Origin: Ophiostoma sp. CBS 140.51
Lineage: Eukaryota; Ascomycota; Sordariomycetes; Ophiostomatales; Ophiostomataceae
DNA: 36,039 nt
Assembly: GCA_029298735.1 (NCBI GenBank)
Contig: JANSLP010000325.1
Coordinates: 1-36,039 of the forward strand
Reading direction: 5' to 3'
A model generated the notes under the pieces. It worked only from the letters and a program-made list of their open reading frames with translations, did not search any database and was not told where the DNA came from. Below are positions 10,572 to 18,759 of this stretch, piece after piece; position 1 is the first letter of the stretch, and the number at the start of each line of letters is the position of its first letter. The position numbers and the translations under genes are program-made.

Positions 10572-11702
10572 TACTGGAAAACAAAGGGAAGGTACTCAAA
10601 GAGGCAACATCAGATGAAGTTGCGATGTTGAAAATGCCTTTTCGGTCGTACAGCCGCCACCAGGCCCAGCGCCAATGCCAAATGTCGGTTTAAGTCCCAG
10701 CAAGACAAGCCAAGTCCGGCAGGCAAGACGCCACAAACCTATCTGGTCTTTACACGGATGCAGGACAAAAAGTTCCAGAAATAACATTTGATTTTCTTCG
10801 TCTCCTTCTTTTGTTAGCTCCGCTCAAACTGGAATCCTTCGTGGATATGGGTGAGGAAAAGAAAGTGCATAAGGCTGAAAAACAAAATGCGAGACCGACA
10901 GCGCTAAGACGAGATTGGGAGTTGACAGTGAAGTCCACGAAACAGGGCCTCCCCCTGGCCCAACGGAGCCAACCACAACGGCCGGATTGAATACGGGCTG
11001 CCCTGATGTGCACTTTGTATTCCGTCCTCTCCTCACTAAGAAAAAACATGTCAGCACTACGCCAGACAGGATGAAACCACAAGTTCTGGCGAGGATACTG
11101 GGTCCCAGCACAGACCAACTGACACGTAAAGAGAGCCAAAATGGCTCAGGAGGCTCTAGAGAGTGGGAGTGGACAAGTGGATAAGACGACAAAGACTGGA
11201 CAGGAAAAGGAGAAGGAGCAAGTTCAAAGGAATGGAAAAAAGAGAAGGGTGACCAGGGGTACGAATACCTGCAAAATACAAGGAAATGTCCGGTATTTTC
11301 TGTATTTTCCAGGTATTAGTGAAATGTAACCGTGTAAACTGATTGTACTTGTCGTCGTATCTGGTCTTTCGTTCGCGGCTATGGCCCTATGGGTTGGGCA
11401 TGGTGTGGGTGAGAGCTGGAGCTGTGGGTGAGCTCCGTTCGAGAACCTGCGCCACGGAGTCGCTCAACTGTGTGGAAGACTACAATGTACCTCCACTGAA
11501 TAAACGAACAGGGTGTCAGACGGGGATGACATAAATAAAGAGACGTCTTCCCCTGCTCAAGAAAAGAAAATGCACATTTTAAATCTGTTCTGTATTAATT
11601 ATTCAGCCTCGCTCGTTCGAATTTTCTCTTGATATTGTTTTCGACTTCTTTCCAGCAAAGCATCTCCTATCTCTGTTTACTTCTCCTCGTCCAACCTTCA
11701 CA

Positions 11703-12520
11703 ATGGCTCCCGTCTACGCCGAACACCCGTTCCAGCTCATCCCGGACCCGCGACCGGATGGCGTGAGCACAAAGGTAGATAGCACTCTCCCCTATTTACT
11801 CTGTTCCGTTTGCTAACTTGATAGAACGACATGTTTGACGACGTCGCCGTCGAAATGACGTGTGTCCACAACTGCTTCATTCGTGGCATCAACGCCATCT
11901 ACCTGCAGGCCCCCTACGTCACCCAAGCCGACGCCAACGCCTTTTGCAACTACGCCGCCCTCTGGTCCAAAATGCTGCATCTCCACCACCACGAAGAGGA
12001 GAGCATCTTCTTCCCTGGTGTCGAAAAGATTGCCGGCGAAGAGGGCATCTTGGCCGGCAACGTCGAGCAACACCACGCTTTCCACGACGGCCTCGAAAAG
12101 TACCAGGCATTTGTGGACGGCGTCATCTCCGGCAATGAGGTGTACGACGGCAAGAAGTTTACGGGCATCATCGACTCGTTTGCCGGCATTCTCACCCAAC
12201 ACCTGACGGAGGAGATCCCCACCCTGCTGGCCCTGAAAAAGTACGGCACCGAGCAGTTCAAGGACTACCCGGCACTGTCGGCCAAGCTGGCCGAGAAGGC
12301 CTTGGCGACGGCCGGCACCACGACGGGCGTCATCTTTGTCGTGACGTGCCTGGATGTGAACTTTGAGGATGGTCGCTGGTCGGCCTTCCCGCCCATCCCC
12401 TGGATCATCAACATGATGTTCCGCTACATTCACTTTTGGGTCCACCGCGACTGGTGGAAGTTTGGCCCCTGCGACCGTCTCGGCAGCATGCGGCCACTCT
12501 ATGCCGTGCCGAAGGAGTAA
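11703..12520 (+). CDS. Hemerythrin-like (HHE) domain protein, one intron
   Basis: 255-aa protein predicted to form a four-helix bundle binding a non-heme di-iron centre. Hemerythrin-like proteins bind oxygen, NO or iron; the precise role of fungal members is largely unknown. Exon 1 is 11703-11774 (24 codons), the intron is 11775-11824 (50 nt, GTAGAT donor, GCTAAC branch, TAG acceptor, phase 0), and exon 2 is 11825-12520. Candidate metal ligands follow the family spacing: H39, the HHHEEE cluster at 78-83, HH with H at 107-108 and 111, and H150 with EE at 153-154. The C-terminal part after about residue 180 is outside the bundle and ends in a Trp/Arg-rich segment. No signal peptide is seen, so it is probably intracellular. 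The intron is supported because exon 1 begins at a good ATG context (CACAATGG) and splices in frame. Confidence 0.88.
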
Positions 12521-12977
12521 ATTCTGTCTCCACAACTGATCCTCTCTGTCTCTCCGTTTTTCTCCCTCTCTCTACCTCTTACTCTCTTACTCTTTTTTCT
12601 CTAAATATTTATCTGCATCTCCTTTGTAAAGATATCTGGCGTATCTGCTTTCATACAATAATATACCACAACTGTTCATAATGCATCTTTTGATTTTGTA
12701 ATGACAACATTTTGACAAAATATCTATCTGATTTAGATCCAGGGCTAAAAAGCCATGAATTGATACTATGTCATGATATGTTTAGAAACCCCCCCACCCC
12801 TATTGTCATCGTGAAGAGCCAACTATGGCTGCCATTAAGCCCATCACACGACCGTTTGGCATTTTGTGTTCCCTGCCGTCGTTGGCGTAAGGTCAATCGG
12901 ATGCCTTGCACCAGAAAACTTCTCCTTGGTATTTTCCACCATAACGGCCTTGTCATAGTCATCGGGTTAACAAACCG
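12521..12977. other. Intergenic region, no gene supported
   Basis: The first 150 bp are pyrimidine- and then AT-rich and are the probable 3' untranslated region of the hemerythrin-like gene. A run of eight C residues interrupted by CACC lies near 12788-12800. No coding frame is convincing. Confidence 0.5.
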
Positions 12978-13558
12978 TCAAATTAACCAAGTAGCCCACC
13001 AACCTCCGCTAATGGTGTCGTCGGTCTTGATCGTGTCGTCCAGCTCGGATGCCTCATCCTCCTCAGCAACGGTGGCCGAAATTGCACTGTCAACAGTGGG
13101 CTCGGGCGCCCGTTTTGTTTCTTCCCCAATATCCCCCTCTTCGTTCTAGTGTTCTTCAGCCAATCCAGTAACGGGGCGCTAGGCGTATTAAGACTCTGCG
13201 GGCCTCTCTTGGGAGTTTGGACTGCGTCTTTGTGCAGGGAAGCGGCCAAATCTCTGATTCGTGCGGCACACTTTGGTTTCGATTTCGATTTGGGTCTTGA
13301 TTTCGACTTCGCCGTCCTTCCCGGTGCTGCGTGCTTAGCTAGAAACGCAGCAACGGCGGTGCGAGCAAGCTGCTCCCCTAGTAAGGCTCGTTCTCCGGAC
13401 AGAAGGCCGTCAAGCGGCCAAGTGAGCTCCTGTCTGGGACGGGAGGAGGATCGAAGCGGATAAAGGATAGTACGGAGCCCATCTTGGAGGCACTTCAGTA
13501 TTGTCGTGGACTGAGGCAGAGAAAGATACCTATGCCATAAACCGGGTAACTTGGTCAT
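12978..13558 (-). pseudogene. Hypothetical protein gene with a frame break, or unrecognised intron
   Basis: Two adjacent minus-strand frames both look protein-coding. The first starts at an ATG (13558), has GC-rich third positions and contains a basic repeat of alternating Lys/Ser/Arg/Pro (KSKSRPKSKSKPK) followed by RDLAASLHKD and LLDWLKN. Just after this, coding quality jumps to another frame from 13145 to the stop at 12978, giving an acidic sequence (NEEGDIGEETKRAPEP, later EEDEASELDDT). The second frame is preceded directly by TAG. That TAG could be the 3' splice acceptor (CACTAG); the nearest donor-like sequence is GTGTGC (minus strand, 13271-13266), which would remove apparently coding sequence. 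Otherwise a frameshift mutation is implied. Product unknown; the basic-then-acidic composition suggests a nuclear protein, but this is a guess. Confidence 0.35.
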
Positions 13559-14384
13559 GTGAAGAGTTGCCGAGATGCATGTTGTATATTGCAGTGTGGA
13601 TTCCTGTAGGGGAGCACTTGACTATTCGGATCTTGCCATGAAGACAGTAAATTGACCGATGAAATGGACTACAAGAAGTTGATCAAAAGAAGCTGGCGAT
13701 GAGAATCATCAGGATGAAGTCGAGACAAATTTGGAGTTTGGATGGATGCAGCTGTCGAGATTCAAGTAAAGGACCACTGTTGTTGGATGCGCCTACACAT
13801 TGGGACCATCTGAAAGGCGTCTTATGTAAACATGAGTGGTCGTTCCTTCTTGGCAAAGATGTGCTTCTGGTCGTGCCTTCCAGCATTATTCTCGTAAAAT
13901 CACGTGAGCCCTTTCGAACAGTAAATGTCACAACGCAGTCTTAGTTTACTCGCTTTCTTGCAATGTTTTGGTCTGTTCAACGAACAGTGAATGCAACTTA
14001 CGACAAACGAGCGATGCGGCTGGAGCGCCGTCCGTTATGAAAGGCAAAATGATGGTCAAAGGGACCCGTGCAAGCTACTCAGCTGCAAGTACACTCCTTC
14101 TGCACCAAAAGTCCCCTTTCTAACTGCTAACAAAATCAGTTATTTTCTCTTTTGCAGCATCGAACCCATCGCCAGCCTTGTCAACGAGTGTCAATTCGAC
14201 GATTCTTGAGTTGGACGCCCTACTGGTGTTAGTGGCCTGACCCTTGTACTGCATTCGGCGTTAGCGACATCCCGCACGGCAATGTCGTCATCCGGAGCCC
14301 GAGCTACAAAACGACATTCTCTTCCTCCTCGACACTGTTCAATTGAACACAAGGCAAAAATTTGCCCAATAAGTCGCCGGCACA
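13559..14384. other. Intergenic region upstream of the 2OG oxygenase gene
   Basis: No convincing gene. The short frames present (for example 13683-13931 minus and 13699-13944 plus) overlap one another and lack recognisable motifs. The segment should contain the promoter and leader of the gene starting at 14385; a CACGTG hexamer sits at about 13909. No TATA box stands out. Confidence 0.45.
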
Positions 14385-15497
14385 ATGTCCTTTAGCGAAA
14401 TTCCCACACTCGACCTCGCATGGGCTAACGACGCGGTCCGACGTCCACAGCTGCTCGCCCAGTTGCGCCATGCGCTCGTCGATGTCGGCTTCTTGTACGT
14501 TGCCCGTCACGGCGTGCCGGAACAGGTGGTGGACGACATGATCAAAGTCTTGCCCGCGCTATTTGCTTTAGCAGACGATGAAAAGGAAGCCATGAACTTG
14601 CACAACTCGCCACACTTTCTCGGGTACAGCGCGACCGGTGCCGAGACGACGGCCGGCCAGGCAGACCGCCGCGAGCAGATTGAGTTTGCGACAGAGCTCT
14701 CAGCAAACTGGACACCCGGCCAGCCCGTGTATGAACGCCTACGAGGACCGAACCAGTGGCCAAAAGTAGGGGCAGTCACTGTTCCAGGGACCGACCGAGA
14801 TGTGCGAGCCGTTGTTGGAGCATATCTGGAAGCTTTGACTGCATTGGGAGAGCGTTTCTTACAACTCGTCGCTGAAGCACTGGCCCTGCAGATAAACGCT
14901 CTTCTGCCGTTTCTGTCCGACCAGCACCGCCTGAAACTGGTCCGGTATCCGGGTATCGACGACAACGAGGCCATTGGTAGCCTGCAAGGTGTCGGTCCGC
15001 ACAAGGATTCGTCTGGCTGGTGGACGTTCTTGCTGCAGGCCAGTCCACCGCCCATTGGTGGCCTTCAGGCACTGAACCGAGCGGGCCAATGGATCGATGT
15101 GCCTGCCGTGCCAAGCACCTTTGTTGTCAATATTGGCCAGGCCTTTGAGGTCGTCACGCACGGCGTATGTCCGGCGACGACGCATCGTGTGCAGGTGCAA
15201 GCAGGAGCGCCTGAACGGTTTAGTGTGCCCTTCTTTCAGGGTGTACGAAGAGATCTGACCAAGGCAGAGGCATTGGGTTTGAGGCAGCACTTTGAAACAA
15301 CCTTCTCGGAACGGTTTCTGGACGCCGCCGCGCCTTCAGAATCGTCAGAGGGACGGAAGATTGACTCGCCGTTCCTGCATGGCCGCTACGATACCTGGGG
15401 CGAGTCGCAGTTGCGGACAAAAGTACGCAGTCACCGGGACGTGGGCCGGCGGTTTTACGCAGACGTCTACGACAAGTACATTCACGATGAGGATTAG
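14385..15497 (+). CDS. 2-oxoglutarate/Fe(II) oxygenase of the isopenicillin N synthase type
   Basis: 370-aa soluble oxygenase. The N-terminal DIOX_N-type domain opens with IPTLDLAW and DVGFLYVARHGVP (33-45), the classic 'gFFyv.nHGip' element of the family. The C-terminal jelly-roll carries the iron triad H206-x-D208 (in GPHKDSSG) and H267 (ATTHRV), and the co-substrate motif R278-x-S280 (RFSVPFF). Members hydroxylate, desaturate or cyclise small molecules, and fungal members occur both in secondary metabolism and in general metabolism; the substrate is not predictable. There is no intron, no signal peptide and no targeting signal, so it is probably cytosolic. It is convergent with the 940-aa gene at 15937-18759 and no pathway partner is adjacent. 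Confidence 0.9.
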   Translation: MSFSEIPTLDLAWANDAVRRPQLLAQLRHALVDVGFLYVARHGVPEQVVDDMIKVLPALFALADDEKEAMNLHNSPHFLGYSATGAETTAGQADRREQIEFATELSANWTPGQPVYERLRGPNQWPKVGAVTVPGTDRDVRAVVGAYLEALTALGERFLQLVAEALALQINALLPFLSDQHRLKLVRYPGIDDNEAIGSLQGVGPHKDSSGWWTFLLQASPPPIGGLQALNRAGQWIDVPAVPSTFVVNIGQAFEVVTHGVCPATTHRVQVQAGAPERFSVPFFQGVRRDLTKAEALGLRQHFETTFSERFLDAAAPSESSEGRKIDSPFLHGRYDTWGESQLRTKVRSHRDVGRRFYADVYDKYIHDED

Positions 15498-15936
15498 AAG
15501 AAAGAGGAGTTGAAAAAAATATAAACCAGTTTATTGGTGTATCAAAGATGAGCAGATCCAGACAAGAAGGTCCTAGGATCCGACTGCACATTGATTACAC
15601 TTTGATTTAACTAGAAAAACATGCTGCAGAGAAGGCGGAAGAAAAAAGATAAAAGAATCGAGAATAAAAATCAAAGAACAGAGAAGAGATGGACGATATA
15701 GAGGGGACATGCGAAAGAAGGGAAACAAAATAGTGAACGAGATATGTAGAAAGTAGAGGTATCATAATAACAAAAAAGAGATAGAATTTTATGTAGAGGG
15801 GATGAGGGAGTCTTGTTAGTGGGGATGTAAATATGTTTGTGAATTTCGGGCTTCCCGAATGAGATGATGGCAACAATTGCAAAGGGCGAAGCAACGACTA
15901 TCGCTTGACGCTTGCAATGTGGGCTTCAAAAAAGTA
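15498..15936. other. Convergent intergenic region, no gene
   Basis: Between two stop codons. The sequence from about 15600 to 15800 is strongly purine-rich on the plus strand and AT-rich, consistent with overlapping 3' untranslated regions. No coding frame is supported. Confidence 0.55.
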
Positions 15937-18759
15937 TTATTGGGTTGTATAAGCATATCCAAGATCCCCACGAGCCTTGCAAAAATATTCCCATATCGCG
16001 TCCCATGGCGTCCGGTCAAAGCTGGGGTCTCTGCCGTTGCCTCTGCGGACGGCTCTGTTGATATGTTTGCGTGTGTGGTAGCAGACATCGTCAAGCGTTA
16101 TGTACGTCTCGTACACTTGTGGCCGCCGCAATCTCATCTTGTAGTTCAAGACACAGAACAGATGTGACATGTAGATGATGTTGCGGACGCTGTAGCGGGC
16201 CAAGTCAACGTCGCATCCGTTTCTCGGGGTGGATGACGAGGACGAAGACACATTGCAAAACATGTTGTCGCCCGTGTGTGGCTTCTTGTCTTCGTCAGAC
16301 ACGAGACGGAACACGGTGATTCTGTCCCTGTGGTGCAGAGAGGCCACATCGCTGTGGATCTTGAACTTGAGCGGAGACACGCGAATCGTGTCATTTTCCA
16401 ACCATAGACTGTCGTCGAGAAGCTCAATCTGGATGGCGGGGTCGTAATGCTCGCTTCGCGTGCGGCCCATGGGTCCAAGTAGCACATTCCCGTCGTATGT
16501 GCTGTTCCAACCCGCCAGCTCCGAACACACAATGTCGGACAGATGTTTCAACCGATAATTGTTGTATGCTTGAGACGAAAGAAAATCAGTGTTTGGCGGA
16601 ACTAGCGGCTCGGGTTCGGCGTCGCTGGGCCTGGGATGGGTACCTCGTTGGGGCAGACAGCGCCGGACCGCCGCCTCGAGCAGCTGAATATCAATCAGGC
16701 CACGCGGTCTCATCCTCTCCTTCCATGTCCTTTCCCCGGGAATGGGCGGTTTTTTCTCCTCCAGCTTTATCTTGTTCCCCTCCTCCGTACATATCTCGTT
16801 CTTCTCCACCGGCGATGTCTTGTTATTCTCCTCAGGTGATGTCTTCTTCCCATTCGAACTGTCATTGTCATTGAGGTCGCTGTCAAAGCGGATGCCGTAC
16901 TGGGCTGCCAAGTTCACTGCAGGCCGGTGTGCCGCAAACACGAGCTTATTGTACTTTTTCTCTTGGATGATTCTTCCGAGCGAAAGACCCTCGTACTCGG
17001 TCGTGAAGGCTGCCTCGCCAAGTTTGCACACGGAGATGATGCAAGGCATATAGAAGGGGAGGCGTTCCGCTCTGAGCCAGTCCCGAAGGCGATCCTTGGG
17101 ATCAACGTCATGAAGTTTGATATATTCCATGTTAGAGTTGCCCAGCTTGGTCAAGGTGTTAATGGGTAGGAGCGCGTCGTCGTAACCGTTGATGGAATCG
17201 GCCTTGATGGTGATTTGGCAAATGGTGCCCTTGGGATCGCCTAGCCTGTGGCCCTGGAAGTCGAGCGTATAAAAGACGCCAAATTTCGCATGGAGTTCGA
17301 TGATCATTTTCCAATACTCCCGGAGCTCCTCTGTGGTGTTAATGATCCAATCGCTGGGGACGACAAAGTTGTTGTCGTCCTCCACGGAGCCCGTGTAAGG
17401 AAACTGTGCCCTCTGGTTTCTGTTCGATATGATTTGATTGTTGACAGGGCGCCGTTGGGAGGAACTGTGTTGTGCCGAAGATCCGTTTGTGGTATTGCGG
17501 GACATTGGCGCAGACGAGGCCGGTGTGGATCCATTTGGTTGGTCGTTGTCGTTGTTGTTGTAGTTGTTGTGAGGTGGGCGGTTTTGACTACCACCGTTGG
17601 GCCTTGGCTGAAAGGATCCACCACCACGCATGCCTCGTCCTTGTCCAAGGTTGTGTCTGTTCGAAGGGAAGTCGCCGTTGCCGATGTTGCGATTGCCATT
17701 GGAGTACTTTTGGTTGGTGTCGCCATTGTTATTCACACGGGTAGGAGAAGGAGAAGCATGTCGACGGGAAGGGCCAGAACCTTGACCATTCTCAACGCCA
17801 TTGACCACTACTCCATGCCCACCATGAACTCTGTTGTTATCAAAATCATAACGTGGCTGAGATGCAGCAAAGGCGACAACAGAATCGTCGCCGTTAGGGG
17901 GATTAATATGGCCTGGCACAGGGCCATTGGGACGAGGACCATGAGAAAGATGAAGAGCCTCATGAGCTGGGCCGCCGTTCATCGGCCAACGGCCACCCTG
18001 TACATGGTTTTGAGCGGGCTGCTGTGGACCAGAGGCCATGAGATTGTTCCATGGTAGCACACCATTAGGCATGTTAGAGTGAGCCCGATAATCTTGAGAA
18101 TTCCCATTAGGAGCGTTGTTGGGAGGGCCCGGAATGTCACGGAAAGGCTGAACAAACGGAGGAGGGAGAGGACCTTGTTGAAAACCTGGGGGGTGAGGAC
18201 CTAGGAAATAACCTTGGTGGGGACCTGGGGGGCCTGGGGGAAGACCTTGTGCCGGTGGCATGACATAGGACCCCATTGCCGTTGGCTGCATGCGCATGCG
18301 CATGGGCATCCCGTTCCGTCCTGGCTGACTGGGGGAATCGTAATTGGGATTCGGGTTGGGCTGCGGGAAGGGGGATTTATTGAAGTGGTTGGGGGGAGGA
18401 GGGTTGGCGTGATAAGGCACACGCCCATTCGGGGGAGGGCTGCCAATATGGTAGCCGTTGCGGCGGCTGTCGTAGTGGTAGCCGTTGCGGCGGTCTCCAT
18501 TGCGGTGGTCCCCATTGTGGTGGTGGCCGTTGTGGTTGCGGCCGTTCCGGTGGTTGTCGTGGTTGTGCCTATCACCCAAGTTTCTGGCCCTGCCCTTGCA
18601 TTTACCGTTGCCGTCGTTGTTGGAAGGTCCGCTGCTGCCCTGACCGTTGTGGCCGTTGTTGGCTCCGTTGTTGTCGTTGTTGTCGTTGTTGTCGTTGTTG
18701 TTACCCGAGCCGCTGCCTGAGGGCCCACCCCCATGGGTATTGAATCCCGCAGAAGACAT
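15937..18759 (-). CDS. Large protein: disordered Asn/Gly/His/Pro-rich half plus degenerate 3'-5' exonuclease-like domain
   Basis: 940-aa product, no intron needed, ATG at 18759. Residues 1 to about 455 are low-complexity: NND/DNN repeats (about 20-40), RNG/HNG triplets (71-104), proline-rich stretches (108-212), an RGRGMRGGG segment (374-382) and NNY/NND repeats (398-407). The second half resembles the DEDD exonuclease (RNase D/EXD) fold: a lead-in helix DWIINTTEELREYW (470-483), a strand FYTLDFQGHRLGDPKGTICQITI (496-518) matching the family's 'lDlEG..L...G.l.liqi', the block KLVFAAHRPAVNLAAQYGIRF (605-625) in the position of motif II, and LIDIQLLEAAVRR (688-700) matching the 'DtqllE.a.r' helix. 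A charged 50-residue insert separates the last two. Key acids look changed: motif I is D-x-Q rather than D-x-E, and motif II lacks its Asp, so catalysis is unlikely. The assignment rests on pattern recognition; the last 240 residues are unrecognised. Confidence 0.75.
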   Translation of the reverse strand: MSSAGFNTHGGGPSGSGSGNNNDNNDNNDNNGANNGHNGQGSSGPSNNDGNGKCKGRARNLGDRHNHDNHRNGRNHNGHHHNGDHRNGDRRNGYHYDSRRNGYHIGSPPPNGRVPYHANPPPPNHFNKSPFPQPNPNPNYDSPSQPGRNGMPMRMRMQPTAMGSYVMPPAQGLPPGPPGPHQGYFLGPHPPGFQQGPLPPPFVQPFRDIPGPPNNAPNGNSQDYRAHSNMPNGVLPWNNLMASGPQQPAQNHVQGGRWPMNGGPAHEALHLSHGPRPNGPVPGHINPPNGDDSVVAFAASQPRYDFDNNRVHGGHGVVVNGVENGQGSGPSRRHASPSPTRVNNNGDTNQKYSNGNRNIGNGDFPSNRHNLGQGRGMRGGGSFQPRPNGGSQNRPPHNNYNNNDNDQPNGSTPASSAPMSRNTTNGSSAQHSSSQRRPVNNQIISNRNQRAQFPYTGSVEDDNNFVVPSDWIINTTEELREYWKMIIELHAKFGVFYTLDFQGHRLGDPKGTICQITIKADSINGYDDALLPINTLTKLGNSNMEYIKLHDVDPKDRLRDWLRAERLPFYMPCIISVCKLGEAAFTTEYEGLSLGRIIQEKKYNKLVFAAHRPAVNLAAQYGIRFDSDLNDNDSSNGKKTSPEENNKTSPVEKNEICTEEGNKIKLEEKKPPIPGERTWKERMRPRGLIDIQLLEAAVRRCLPQRGTHPRPSDAEPEPLVPPNTDFLSSQAYNNYRLKHLSDIVCSELAGWNSTYDGNVLLGPMGRTRSEHYDPAIQIELLDDSLWLENDTIRVSPLKFKIHSDVASLHHRDRITVFRLVSDEDKKPHTGDNMFCNVSSSSSSTPRNGCDVDLARYSVRNIIYMSHLFCVLNYKMRLRRPQVYETYITLDDVCYHTRKHINRAVRRGNGRDPSFDRTPWDAIWEYFCKARGDLGYAYTTQ
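18667..18702. repeat. Microsatellite, 9-bp unit GTTGTTGTC
   Basis: Three perfect GTTGTTGTC units and one variant lie in frame within the 940-aa gene and encode the Asn/Asp tract near its N-terminus on the minus strand. A similar GTT/GTC-rich tract at about 17545-17570 encodes a second Asn/Asp run. Such in-frame repeats are prone to length variation without frame loss. Confidence 0.8.

Larger units (their letters stand above)
7290..11702. other. 4.4 kb gene-poor region
   Basis: No conserved protein is recognisable on either strand. The longer open frames (for example 7978-8472 plus and 8768-9307 minus) are AT-influenced, lack a recognisable motif and in the latter case lack an ATG at the upstream end. 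Two small ORFs are listed separately as doubtful (9364-9492 and 10353-10571). The last 100 bp before 11703 are pyrimidine-rich and are the leader of the hemerythrin-like gene. The stretch could contain unannotated noncoding RNA, a lineage-specific gene with several introns, or decayed sequence. Confidence 0.5.

Noticed and set aside
11813..12535. 240-codon minus-strand frame
   Set aside because: Antisense to the hemerythrin-like gene; Val/Asp/Gly-rich shadow composition.
17248..18057. Long plus-strand frame opposite the 940-aa gene, and the Val-rich frame 18214-18720
   Set aside because: Both are antisense shadows of the repetitive Asn/His/Gly-coding sequence; GTT/GTC repeats read as poly-Val. 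No independent motif or promoter.
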